Source: Cellvibrionaceae bacterium | GTDB taxonomy: Bacteria > Pseudomonadota > Gammaproteobacteria > Pseudomonadales > Cellvibrionaceae | Length of the DNA stretch: 64,000 bases | Direction of reading: 5' to 3' | Assembly (NCBI GenBank): GCA_021151695.1 | Contig: JAGKWU010000016.1 | Location: forward strand, 181,986-245,985 | In this document: positions 26,158-34,678 of the stretch, piece after piece | Layout of the letters: every line of letters starts with the position of its first letter | How positions within the stretch are numbered: position 1 is the first letter of the stretch | Position numbers and translations under genes: made by a program | Notes under the pieces: model-generated | Database searches by the model: none | Told to the model about the DNA's origin: nothing | Seen by the model: only the letters and a program-made list of their open reading frames with translations

Positions 26158-27177
26158 ATGACATTCTTGAAAAATCCGCTGTCTTCGGCGCTGGTTGCAG
26201 CCTTATTGTTAAGTAGTAATTTGGTATTGGCGTCGCCAGAAGAAGAGCGAGCAAAGCTGCCGAAATTTGAGCGTGAAAATTATATTTACCAGATAGCATC
26301 CGGCAAATGGAAAGGGCCACAGCTGAACGATGGCCAACCGGATGTACAAGGTCAATGGTCAAACACGATTGGCAATCATAATAATCTGGTAAACCCGCAG
26401 GGCGGCCAGGGTAACGGTGACGGTAATCGTCGAGCAGATAAGCCCAGGGCACCAAGCCGCGTGACTGATCCAGCCGATGGCCAGGTACCTTTCCAGCCTT
26501 GGGCGCGCGAATTGCAAAAAGATTATGCAAAACATTTACTTGATCCCACAAAGCCGGAATATATAGAGCCCCTGGCACGCTGTGCGCCGGCGGGCCCATC
26601 CAAATCATTTATGTGGCATGGGTTTGAAATTCGCCAATATCCCGGTTATGTATTGTTTTTGTTCGATTCAGGTTCGCGTATTATCCATCTGGATAACAAA
26701 CCTCACCTTCCACAAAATATTAAATTGTGGAATGGCGATTCACGCGGCCATTGGGAGGGTAATACATTGGTAGTAGATGTCGCCAATAATAACTCCAAAT
26801 CACGCTTTGGTCGCAATGGTGAGTTTGCAAGCGAAAACACACAGATTGCAGAAAAATTTATTTTCGATAACAATCGCGAACGCTTTAGTTATCAGGCAAC
26901 TTATACTGACCCAACGGTTTACACGCGTCCCTGGACCCTGACAATCCCCGTGCGCCGGGTAGAAAGTTTTGCTGAAGATGGCTGGAATAACCAATTGGGT
27001 ATAGCCAAACTGGATGACAACATTTCTGCGAAAAAGTCGTCAAACAGTAAAGAAGAAAGCAAAGAAAAAAGTAAAGATTTGTTATTGGAACCCTATGAGC
27101 AAATCTGCACTGAAAACAATGGTGGATTTGGCGGTGGTGCAGTGAAACGTACAGCATCGACGGTTATACAACCATAA
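26158..27177 (+). CDS. Exported protein with GDSRGHWEGNTLVVDV motif, copy B
   Basis: A 339-residue secreted paralogue of the gene before it, 9 bp downstream with a strong GGAGGAG site. It repeats PDVQGQWSNT, RIIHLDN, GDSRGHWEGNTLVVDV (residues 193-208), KFIFDNNRERFSYQATYTD and YTRPWTLTIPV in the same order. Differences are a longer N-terminal part with a Gly/Asn-rich loop (about 80-95), a lone conserved Cys in LARCAPAGPS, and a Lys/Ser/Glu-rich tail with CTENN. Copies A and B plus DUF6152 may form a secreted complex (inference). Confidence 0.68.
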   Translation: MTFLKNPLSSALVAALLLSSNLVLASPEEERAKLPKFERENYIYQIASGKWKGPQLNDGQPDVQGQWSNTIGNHNNLVNPQGGQGNGDGNRRADKPRAPSRVTDPADGQVPFQPWARELQKDYAKHLLDPTKPEYIEPLARCAPAGPSKSFMWHGFEIRQYPGYVLFLFDSGSRIIHLDNKPHLPQNIKLWNGDSRGHWEGNTLVVDVANNNSKSRFGRNGEFASENTQIAEKFIFDNNRERFSYQATYTDPTVYTRPWTLTIPVRRVESFAEDGWNNQLGIAKLDDNISAKKSSNSKEESKEKSKDLLLEPYEQICTENNGGFGGGAVKRTASTVIQP

Positions 27178-27268
27178 GTCGTTATTTTATGAGCTGGTAA
27201 TATTTCTATCAGCAAAATAAAAACAGGAAACAACACGTGTTAGTTTAATTACCAGGAGCCCATGAAGT

Positions 27269-27778
27269 ATGAATTTAACCTTGAAGACCCTTAGTTTCGC
27301 GCTGCTGGCCACCGCCAGCGCTGGCCTGTTTGCCGCTGACGCACCTGCGGAAAAACCCGCTGCTGCACCAGCTGCCGGTGGCCCTTCACCTGCCAAGCAA
27401 GCCGTTAACGTGCGTAAAGCGGCGTTCACCCTGATTGGCAACAACTTCAAACCCATCGCTGATGCAGCGCAAGGCAAAGCCGAGTACAACCAGGCTGACA
27501 TCGAGAAGCGCGCCAAGCGTTTGGTAGTGCTGTCAGATATCCTGGATGGCACCTTCCCTGAAGGCTCCAACCTGGGTGAACCAGACAGCAAAGCTCGCCC
27601 TGAAATCTGGGCTCAAAAAGCTGACTTCGATAAGAAGCTGAAAGATTTCCAGGAGCACGCTGCTACCTTGGCTAAGGTTGCCGCCACCGAAACCACCGCT
27701 TCTGACAAATTTAAAGAAGCCTTTGGTGCAGTAGGCAAAGATTGCAAAGGTTGCCACGACAGCTTTAAAGCCAAGTAA
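27269..27778 (+). CDS. Cytochrome c' (periplasmic)
   Basis: A 169-residue exported protein with signal peptide (ends LFAADAP), an Ala/Pro-rich linker, a four-helix bundle and the terminal haem motif CKGCH at residues 159-163 (CKGCHDSFKAK), the standard end of cytochromes c'. These proteins bind NO and shuttle electrons. It is followed by cytochrome b561, a frequent neighbour that could reduce it. A hairpin at 27788 follows the stop. Confidence 0.88.
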   Translation: MNLTLKTLSFALLATASAGLFAADAPAEKPAAAPAAGGPSPAKQAVNVRKAAFTLIGNNFKPIADAAQGKAEYNQADIEKRAKRLVVLSDILDGTFPEGSNLGEPDSKARPEIWAQKADFDKKLKDFQEHAATLAKVAATETTASDKFKEAFGAVGKDCKGCHDSFKAK

Positions 27779-27787
27779 TGCACATCC

Positions 27788-27812
27788 TGGCCCTCGTTCC
27801 CTACGAGGGCCA
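27788..27812 (+). terminator. Hairpin after cytochrome c' gene
   Basis: TGGCCCTCGT and ACGAGGGCCA form a 10-bp stem with a 5-nt loop. It lacks a clear T run, so it may only partly end transcription and leave read-through into the cytochrome b561 gene. Confidence 0.5.
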
Positions 27813-27924
27813 AGCTTGTTAACCCGCTCTGTTTTACCCGGAATTGTTGCAACGGGATTTGTATATCACTCGCAAAGATTTTATCCTCTGATTTACCTGC
27901 TACTTTACGGCCGAGGTTTTAGCC

Positions 27925-28650
27925 ATGAACCAACCACAGATTCCCGATATCACAACAGCCACCACCATCAAAGTCTGGGATTTACCCGTACGCATTTTCC
28001 ATTGGTCATTGGTGCTGTTATTTATAGGCGCTTATGCCACCAATAAATTGGGACCTGACTGGTTCAAATATCACCTGTGGTGCGGTTACGGCATTATTGT
28101 GTTGGTGAGCTTCCGCCTTATCTGGGGTTTGGTGGGAACTTATCACGCACGCTTTATCAATTTTGTCAGCGATCCTATTACTACCCTCAAATATGCAACG
28201 CGTTTTTTTTCGGGCGATCACAAACCTCACACTGGCCACAATCCTTTGGGTGCGGTCATGGTAGTAATTTTATTGCTGACGATGTTAGTCCAGGCGGCAA
28301 CCGGCCTGTTTACGAATGACGAAATATTCAATGTAGGGCCACTTTACAGCTACATCAGCAATGAGTTAAGCCTGCAGTTGACATCGCTTCATCGCCAGCT
28401 TTTTTATTGGATTCTCGGCGCTGTGTTAATCCATGTATTAGCTGTGCTTTACCATGTTCTGTTTAAACGCGACGGCATTGTGAAGGCCATGTTTACCGGC
28501 AACAAAAGCGGTATTCACCTCGCGGATGAACCGGCCATCAAATCCTCACGCCTTTGGTTGGCTGTGGTCATTATTTTGATACTATCAGGCATTCTTGCCT
28601 GGTTGGTACTCCACGCTCCCGAAGCAGTATCAACAGATTTTGATAATTAA
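27925..28650 (+). CDS. Cytochrome b561 family membrane protein
   Basis: A 241-residue diheme b-type membrane cytochrome. It opens with the family signature VWDLPVRIFHWSLVLLFIGAYATN, followed by HLWCGYGIIVLVSFRLIWGLVG. Further membrane helices carry His for haem (HNPLGAVMVVILLLTMLVQAATG, then LHRQLFYWILGAVLIHVLAVLYH). A last helix lies near the C-terminus. Such proteins reduce or are reduced by periplasmic cytochromes, here most likely the cytochrome c' upstream. Confidence 0.9.
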   Translation: MNQPQIPDITTATTIKVWDLPVRIFHWSLVLLFIGAYATNKLGPDWFKYHLWCGYGIIVLVSFRLIWGLVGTYHARFINFVSDPITTLKYATRFFSGDHKPHTGHNPLGAVMVVILLLTMLVQAATGLFTNDEIFNVGPLYSYISNELSLQLTSLHRQLFYWILGAVLIHVLAVLYHVLFKRDGIVKAMFTGNKSGIHLADEPAIKSSRLWLAVVIILILSGILAWLVLHAPEAVSTDFDN

Positions 28651-28677
28651 TTTCTGTCCTTGTCATCCAACATTAAA

Positions 28678-28709
28678 CCGGCAGCGTATGAGTGCTTAAT
28701 AGCTGCCGG
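28678..28709 (+). terminator. Hairpin after cytochrome b561 gene
   Basis: CCGGCAGC (28678-28685) pairs perfectly with GCTGCCGG (28702-28709), 16-nt loop. No T run follows at once, so terminator function is tentative. Confidence 0.4.
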
Positions 28710-28893
28710 CACCGCGATCAAAAATTTATTTTTAGCCTTAGTGATCCAAATTCAAACTGTGCAATAAGGTTACAGAATTTGGCGCATCAATATAGAGTTT
28801 AAAACTATTTTTGTTGTTTTCAGCCTGAAACAATCCAAACACTGAACGCGAGCGTTTATCTCCCTGCGAATCAACACATCGTAAGGAGATATC

Positions 28894-30480
28894 ATGAAAC
28901 GCAAACCATACCTCAGCTTATCCCTGGCAATAGCCACACTCACTTGCAATCCCAGCTTTGCATCCAGCCATCGCGAAGCACCTAACATCACTCGTGCACC
29001 CGCAATAGATTCCACCGACTTTTATGCCTTCAATAGTTACGAGCCAGGACGAGGCAATTACGTCACCCTGATTGCCAACTATATTCCTCTGCAAGATGCC
29101 TATGGCGGCCCCAATTATTTCGCCATGGATCCCACGGCGCTTTACAGCATTCACATCGACAACACAGGCGATGCAGTAGAAGACCTCACCTTTGATTTCC
29201 GCTTTGCGCAAGCGCTGGCCGGTGGTGAAGGCGTTAAATTAAATATTGGCCCTATGGGCAATACACAGGCTGTTGCAGTCCCGTTAAAAAATGTCGGCGG
29301 TGTTAGTGTCAGCGATATGTCTGCCGTTAATTTCAGCGAGACTTACGGCATAAAATTAGTAGTGGGAAACCATCGCACAGGTGCGGCCAGCGATATACAA
29401 AATGTCACCAGTGGTGGTACCAATTTTAAAAAGCCGCTGGATTTTATCGGCACCAAAACCTTTGGTTCATTAGAAGGCTATGCCACCTATGCCAATAGTT
29501 TTATTTACGATATCAGTCTGCCCGGCTGCGCGAGCAATGGCCGCGTGTTTGTTGGCCAACGCAAAGATCCCTTCGTAGTGAACCTCGGCAAAACTTTCGA
29601 CCTGGTGAATTACGTTCCTGTGGAAGGTGACAGCGCGCCCGGCGCCGGAGATGGAAAAGGTTTTCCCGGCGGCATTACCCAATCCAGTAGCAACGATGAA
29701 TTACGGTTTAAAAACGTTACGACTATTGCGTTGGAATTACCCAAAGCCTGTATCACCGGCACAGGTAACGGCACCATAGGTGCTTGGACAACAGCGAGCT
29801 TGCAACAAGCACGCATACTCAATCCCAAACCTTCATTTAATAAAACCGAAGTGAACGGCGGTGCCTGGACACAAGTTTCACGTTTAGGTATGCCACTGGT
29901 AAATGAATTGGTCATTGGTTTAAAAGACAAGGATCGCTTCTCGGCATCCGAGCCAAAAGACGATGGGCAATTCGCTGCTTATGTCACCAATCCTTCCTTA
30001 CCGGAACTGCTCAATATTTTATTTAAAGATGCAATCAACACCACATTCAAAGCCAATTTGCCAACATTGGCGCCCACTAATTTTCCACGCACGGATTTGG
30101 TTACGGCATTTCTCACAGGTTTCCCCGGTGTAAACCAATTGGCCAAGGTTACCCCGTCAGAAATGCAGCGTCTTAATACGGCTATTCCCGCAAAAGCGGC
30201 CGCCGATCAATCGGCATTTGGTGTTGCGGGCAATGATCTCGCCGGTTTCCCCAACGGCCGCCGCCCAGGTGATGATGTGGTGGATATTGCTTTGCGTGTG
30301 GTGATGGGCCGCCTCTGCTATCCAATTCCAGTTAATGGCGTAGATACAGATTTGGGGTTGTGCAAACCCGCTGACGCCAACGTCGGTAATGTGCCATTTA
30401 CCGATGGTGCTCCGGTGAATGCCCTTATGATGAAAACCACCTTTCCTTATCTGGCTGATCCACTGCCAGGCTCAAAATAA
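28894..30480 (+). CDS. DUF4331 family exported protein
   Basis: A 528-residue secreted DUF4331 protein. The signal peptide ends at NPSFASSHREAP; SSHREAPNITRAPAIDSTDFYAF is the family's opening signature. Later blocks are HIDNTGDAVEDLTFDFRFAQ, FVGQRKDPFVVNLGKTFDLVN, IALELPKACITG and the C-terminal NGRRPGDDVVDIALRVVMGRLC. AAGGAGATATC gives a strong ribosome site. No enzymatic role is known; it normally precedes a small lipoprotein, a TPR protein and a HupE-like membrane protein, exactly the order here. Confidence 0.88.
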   Translation: MKRKPYLSLSLAIATLTCNPSFASSHREAPNITRAPAIDSTDFYAFNSYEPGRGNYVTLIANYIPLQDAYGGPNYFAMDPTALYSIHIDNTGDAVEDLTFDFRFAQALAGGEGVKLNIGPMGNTQAVAVPLKNVGGVSVSDMSAVNFSETYGIKLVVGNHRTGAASDIQNVTSGGTNFKKPLDFIGTKTFGSLEGYATYANSFIYDISLPGCASNGRVFVGQRKDPFVVNLGKTFDLVNYVPVEGDSAPGAGDGKGFPGGITQSSSNDELRFKNVTTIALELPKACITGTGNGTIGAWTTASLQQARILNPKPSFNKTEVNGGAWTQVSRLGMPLVNELVIGLKDKDRFSASEPKDDGQFAAYVTNPSLPELLNILFKDAINTTFKANLPTLAPTNFPRTDLVTAFLTGFPGVNQLAKVTPSEMQRLNTAIPAKAAADQSAFGVAGNDLAGFPNGRRPGDDVVDIALRVVMGRLCYPIPVNGVDTDLGLCKPADANVGNVPFTDGAPVNALMMKTTFPYLADPLPGSK

Positions 30481-30492
30481 GGAGTGCGCATT

Positions 30493-30987
30493 ATGACTAT
30501 GCAACGATGTTTATTTCCGCTCTCGCTATTTGCTGCGTTGATGCTTGTCGCCTGCGGGGACGATCACAAGAAGGCCAAAGTCAATCACGCACCTGTTGCT
30601 TCCGATGTAATACAAACAACCCAGGCAGATACGGAGCTGAAAGGAAAGCTGGCGGGAACTGATAGTGACGGCGACTCGCTTAGCTATGCCATAGAAACAC
30701 AATCCACCAGCGGCATAACCACAGTCAATAGTGATGGCAGCTTTACCTACACACCAAAAGCGGATAGCACGGGTAGCGATCAATTTACTTACAAGGTTTC
30801 TGATGGTTCCACTACATCAGCGGTAGCTACCGTAAAAATTACTATCAATCCACTTGAAGTAAATTTTGGCAACTACAGCCGCAAAGTATTTGAGCAACAA
30901 GCGACAGCAACGCCATTGCCGCTGGACACACGCAACATTACTCAAGATGTTAGCGACCCGACCGCCTATGACGATTTGCTGAAATAA
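30493..30987 (+). CDS. Small lipoprotein with cadherin/Ig-like repeat
   Basis: A 164-residue lipoprotein (lipobox VACG) with a single Ig-like/cadherin-type domain: NHAPVASDVIQTTQADTELKGKLAGTDSDGD, then GSFTYTPKADSTGSDQFTYKVSDG, the VCBS-type pattern. GGAG before the ATG at 30493 decides the start over a GTG at 30484. It is 12 bp after the DUF4331 gene and certainly in its operon. It may anchor or display its partner. Confidence 0.7.
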   Translation: MTMQRCLFPLSLFAALMLVACGDDHKKAKVNHAPVASDVIQTTQADTELKGKLAGTDSDGDSLSYAIETQSTSGITTVNSDGSFTYTPKADSTGSDQFTYKVSDGSTTSAVATVKITINPLEVNFGNYSRKVFEQQATATPLPLDTRNITQDVSDPTAYDDLLK

Positions 30988-31077
30988 AAAACCCGTTTAG
31001 CCTGTCATGGACGATGGGCAGTTTGAATAATTGTTGCTTAATGAATTTTTAATTCGGAACCATTTATACACTCAGGC

Positions 31078-32187
31078 ATGACCATGAACTCAAGGAAATA
31101 CTTTTTCATAAGACTCATACTCTTGACCGCTTTTGCAGGAGTGCCTTTACCAAGTACAGCCCTGCCAACAACACCGGCAGATCCAGATACTGTGATTGCG
31201 CAATGGCCAGTAGATTCAAAACGAATAGCCATAACATCACAAGCTCCTGTAAATGAGGTAGCGGCCCTGGCTGATGCCAACCAATATTTACGCGAGGCCA
31301 ATCGTCCCGGCCAATCGCGACTTTATGGATTGGCACAGGCAAGTTTGCAGCCGTTAATTATAAAAGGAACAAGCAATAGCGACGTCTGGCTGGCATGGGC
31401 GAAAATACAGCAACACCAACATAGGTTCACCGAATCGCTCACCGCACTGGCAAAGGTTTTCCAAACTGATCCACACAATACTACGGCCAATTTGTTAGCG
31501 GCGCGTATCTATCTGATTCAGGGTAATCAACAACAGGCGCGCACAGCCTGCGCACATTTACTGGGCCACAGCGACCTGCTGACTGCCAGTGCTTGCCTGT
31601 TGGAAATCACTAGCCAGGCCCCTGAAAAATTAGCTGAAAGCTATACACAATTACAACAATTAGCGGCGCGCGAAGGCTTGACCGGCGACGAGCGCGCCGC
31701 CTGGATTGCGCAGCTACTGGCAGATATGGCGCTGCGCCTTGGCGATTACGAAACCGCCGTGCAATGGCTGACACCACAACTCAACAATGCGAGCGTTAAT
31801 TTGCTCGCCCAATGGGCGCAAGCGCAATTGGCACAAGGCAACGCTCAAGAAGTAATCACTTATCTTTCACCTGTTGTGAACGGCACACCCGAGCAAGATG
31901 ATGCGCTATTGCTATCACTAGCACTCGCGGAAAAATCACTCAGAGGCAATTCGTTGAACCCACATAATAAAAGCTGGCAAACACAACTGGCAGAGCGCGT
32001 CGCTTTGCGCGAACAGCGTCAGGATAAACAACACGCTAATGAACTTGCGCGTTTTTATATGGAGGTGGATACCCAACCTGAAAAGGCACTCTACTGGGCG
32101 CAAGTGCATTACGAAAGTTCACGCGAAGCCAGCGACAGGCAACTCCTAGAACGAGCACAAGCGCTTAATAAATCGGAGGCACTCTAA
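31078..32187 (+). CDS. Exported TPR-repeat protein
   Basis: A 369-residue secreted helical-repeat protein. The signal peptide ends at about PSTALPTT. TPR-like repeats run from about residue 100 to 330 (WLAWAKIQQHQHRFTESLTALAKVFQTDP, then LLAARIYLIQGNQQQARTACAHLL). It stops 1 bp before the HupE-like gene, showing tight coupling. It probably scaffolds the DUF4331 and HupE-like partners at the membrane. Confidence 0.75.
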   Translation: MTMNSRKYFFIRLILLTAFAGVPLPSTALPTTPADPDTVIAQWPVDSKRIAITSQAPVNEVAALADANQYLREANRPGQSRLYGLAQASLQPLIIKGTSNSDVWLAWAKIQQHQHRFTESLTALAKVFQTDPHNTTANLLAARIYLIQGNQQQARTACAHLLGHSDLLTASACLLEITSQAPEKLAESYTQLQQLAAREGLTGDERAAWIAQLLADMALRLGDYETAVQWLTPQLNNASVNLLAQWAQAQLAQGNAQEVITYLSPVVNGTPEQDDALLLSLALAEKSLRGNSLNPHNKSWQTQLAERVALREQRQDKQHANELARFYMEVDTQPEKALYWAQVHYESSREASDRQLLERAQALNKSEAL

Positions 32188-32188
32188 T

Positions 32189-33289
32189 ATGCGCCGGTTA
32201 TTTTTATTACTGTTGCTCTGCTGCGTGAGTACTCAGGCTCATCAATTGAGTACTGGCTACTTGCAAGCCAATTTGGATTCCACAGGCTCAGTGCAAGGGC
32301 AACTGCAACTGCGACTTTATGATCTCGACCGCAGCCTCGTGTTAGATGCAAATAACGACGGCAAACTCCGATGGCGCGAACTACAAGCACAGCGAGATGA
32401 GATAGAAACGTTTATCACCACACAACTGGCTTTTTCCCGCGCACAAAAGCCTTGCAACCTCGCTGTCGAAACTGACTGGAAAGTGGATGAACACTTTAGA
32501 GAGGGCTATTTAGTTATCCCCTTACGAGCGCAATGTGGGCTCAGTGGCGATATTGAAATCCACTATCAGGCTTTTTTCGCTAGCGATAGCCAGCACAAAC
32601 TATTGGTAAATTTTACCGCCGGTAACCAACATGAAAATCGTGTTATTTCTGCCGAACAATCAAGCATTCTCTTGAACACCATAAACGGTAATCGTTTGGC
32701 TAACGCCGGTGAATTTATCTATCAAGGAATGATTCATATCTGGATGGGTACAGATCATATTTTATTTTTGTGCGCCCTGCTCTTGCCCAGTGTATTAATC
32801 CGTCGCGACAAGCAATGGACCGCCCAGCAAGATGTGCGCGCGATTCTCACCAATACCTTCTGGCTGGTTACCGCGTTTACCCTTGCCCATTCCATTACAC
32901 TGACCGCCACAGCACTGAATATTTTGCATTTGCCAAGTCGCTGGGTGGAAACCGCGATTGCCTTATCCGTTATGTTTGCAGCACTGAATAATATTTTCCC
33001 ACTGGTGTTACGCCTGGGCTTGCTCACTTTTTGTTTTGGTTTACTGCACGGTATGGGGTTTGCCGGCGCCTTAGGGGAGTTGGGGATTCCTGCAGACCAG
33101 CAAGTATTGAGTGTACTGGCGTTTAATCTGGGAGTTGAGATTGGACAAATGGCTATCTTGCTTACAGTTCTGCCAATGTTAATTCTGGTACGCAACCAGT
33201 TCTGGTATTCGCGTTACAGCCTGAATGCGTTGTCGCTGGTCATTACCCTGGTCGCGACACAATGGGTAATCCAGCGCGCGTTTCTTTGA
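32189..33289 (+). CDS. HupE/UreJ-type membrane protein with periplasmic N-domain
   Basis: A 366-residue protein with signal peptide, an N-terminal periplasmic beta domain (to about residue 175) and a C-terminal membrane half with the HupE/UreJ_2 pattern: GMIHIWMGTDHILFLCALLLPS, LAHSITLTATALNILHLPSRWVE and LLHGMGFAGALGELG. The His residues in IWMGTDHILF and HGMGFAG may form a metal site; HupE relatives move nickel, but for this long form the cargo is unknown. It closes the DUF4331 operon. Confidence 0.82.
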   Translation: MRRLFLLLLLCCVSTQAHQLSTGYLQANLDSTGSVQGQLQLRLYDLDRSLVLDANNDGKLRWRELQAQRDEIETFITTQLAFSRAQKPCNLAVETDWKVDEHFREGYLVIPLRAQCGLSGDIEIHYQAFFASDSQHKLLVNFTAGNQHENRVISAEQSSILLNTINGNRLANAGEFIYQGMIHIWMGTDHILFLCALLLPSVLIRRDKQWTAQQDVRAILTNTFWLVTAFTLAHSITLTATALNILHLPSRWVETAIALSVMFAALNNIFPLVLRLGLLTFCFGLLHGMGFAGALGELGIPADQQVLSVLAFNLGVEIGQMAILLTVLPMLILVRNQFWYSRYSLNALSLVITLVATQWVIQRAFL

Positions 33290-33305
33290 AATAAATATCC
33301 TTTAC

Positions 33306-33338
33306 GCAATTTACCCGTTTTACAAACGGGTAAATTGC
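33306..33338. repeat. 15-bp perfect inverted repeat over the stop of the amidotransferase gene
   Basis: GCAATTTACCCGTTT and AAACGGGTAAATTGC form a perfect 15-bp stem with a 3-nt loop (TAC). The loop covers part of the stop codon of the minus-strand amidotransferase gene and one arm is within its coding region. It lies 16 bp after the HupE-like stop, so it may end both converging transcripts. Confidence 0.72.
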
Positions 33339-34096
33339 AACTCACCTTCCTTGAACATACGCGATTCCCCTGGCTGGTAGACCTTCCAATCCTCGTTAAT
33401 GGTCAAGGGCTTGGTAGCCACCAGGATCATCTGATCCTTTTCATCATGGTGCTGGCTTAAATCCAGCGACAGATCCTTGTCAGTCAGGGTTACGGTGGTG
33501 AATGGGTAACGGCGTTCAACGTGGGCCAGCAAGGTCGTGCAATGGGTAAATAAAAATTCGCCATTGGACAGTAAAAAATTGAAGGTGCCATGCTGCTCTA
33601 TTTCACGACCAAGCTTGTCCAGCAACGCAAACAGCGCTTCAGGATCATTGGTACCATGTGGCAACTCTCGCTCGAGCTTTTGCAGTAAATAGCAAAAAGC
33701 CTGCTCGCTATCGGTATCACCCTGCACCTGGAATTGACCATCCAACACCGGGTTAAAATTTTTCAAATCGCCATTGTGGCAAAACAGCCATTTTTTCCCC
33801 CAAAGCTCGCGCTGGAAGGGATGGCAGTTGCTCAGTTTCACCTCGCCCACAGTGGCTTTGCGAATATGGGCAATAACCGTTTTTGCTTTGATATCCGCGC
33901 GATTAATCTCGTCCGCCAATGCTGAATTCGCCGCAGGCAAATGATCCATATACACATCAAAGGTGTTGTTGCGGAAGAAGGCTATACCCCAGCCGTCCTT
34001 ATGTTCGTCGGTCAAACCACCGCGCGCGCGAAAGCCCTCAAAGGAGAAGCGTATATCGGCGGGTTGGCTGCAATTTACACCTAACAACTGGCACAT
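33320..34096 (-). CDS. Class II glutamine amidotransferase (YafJ-like)
   Basis: A 258-residue cytoplasmic protein of the N-terminal nucleophile amidotransferase family. Met1 is followed by the nucleophile Cys2 (MCQLLGVNCSQP). Other marks are HKDGWGIAFF, IAHIRKATVGEV, NCHPF and FCHNGDL, as in YafJ/EgtC. The acceptor substrate is not known. It is expressed from the divergent gap with the repeat at 34232 upstream and is not part of the neighbouring operons. Confidence 0.9.
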   Translation of the reverse strand: MCQLLGVNCSQPADIRFSFEGFRARGGLTDEHKDGWGIAFFRNNTFDVYMDHLPAANSALADEINRADIKAKTVIAHIRKATVGEVKLSNCHPFQRELWGKKWLFCHNGDLKNFNPVLDGQFQVQGDTDSEQAFCYLLQKLERELPHGTNDPEALFALLDKLGREIEQHGTFNFLLSNGEFLFTHCTTLLAHVERRYPFTTVTLTDKDLSLDLSQHHDEKDQMILVATKPLTINEDWKVYQPGESRMFKEGELQFTRL

Positions 34097-34231
34097 GGGA
34101 TTTTTCTACCAATAAACTTAAGACAGCAAAAGATTTGCAAAAATAATGCCTTGCATCTTAAAAGTATTTGTCTGTTGGCGGAAATACCAAATATTTAGAA
34201 GCTTATAACGCAACGACCCCCCTCAAAAGCA

Positions 34232-34335
34232 TCGTCATCCTCGCGTAGCGGGGATCCAGCTCTTGCTTTTATGCGTTACCAATATGGGGCTACATGTTTT
34301 CGAAGAACTGGATCCCCGCTGCGCGAGGATGACGA
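34232..34335. repeat. Long imperfect inverted repeat (REP/MITE-like element)
   Basis: Two 31-nt arms (34232-34262 and 34305-34335) are inverted copies with two mismatches, around a 42-nt loop. The arms begin TCGTCATCCTCGCG and end GGGGATCCAG. Similar 'CGTCATCC...GGGATCCAG' palindromes are dispersed in many proteobacterial genomes. It sits between the amidotransferase gene and the end of the DUF971 operon. Confidence 0.75.
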
Positions 34336-34381
34336 CTCCCTCTTGGATCACAAAGGTGCTTATGTTCTATGCCAGTCGGAC

Positions 34382-34678
34382 TCACTCTGTGGCGCGAGCG
34401 CCCAGCTCAAACAAATATTGCCAGGGAAAAATACCCCGCTCATGACCGTCACTAAAGATCAGTTGCAGGCCGGCCCCCTGGTTATTGATCTGTTTGATGT
34501 GCAAATCCTGCGCGATAAGCACCAATTCGCCGCGCGCTTGATGGGCGCGACAGCTGGCACAGCGACAGGCGGCGCGCAGCTGTTGGCTACTCAGGCTGTA
34601 AGATTCGCCGGTGCTCCAGTGGATCTGCAACTGGCGCTCCTGCCGGGCGTGATGAATTTTTTGGGGGGTGCGAATCAC
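34382..34678 (-). CDS. DUF971 protein (gamma-butyrobetaine hydroxylase-like N-domain)
   Basis: A 98-residue protein made of one DUF971 domain. It has the expected LQIHWSTGESYSLSSQQLRAACRCASC with zinc-type Cys and the closing SDGHERGIFPWQYLFEL. Such domains occur alone or fused to hydroxylases and Fe-S related proteins. It overlaps the HEAT-repeat gene by 4 bp (ATGA) and so is the last gene of the eight-gene operon. A role in metal or Fe-S delivery to the operon's ferredoxin is a guess. Confidence 0.85.
   Translation of the reverse strand: MIRTPQKIHHARQERQLQIHWSTGESYSLSSQQLRAACRCASCRAHQARGELVLIAQDLHIKQINNQGAGLQLIFSDGHERGIFPWQYLFELGARATE

Noticed and set aside
34134..34150. Sigma-54-like site before the amidotransferase gene
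   Set aside because: The match is only about 9 of 13 positions, lacks the T at -26 and shows that such partial matches arise by chance in AT-rich DNA.
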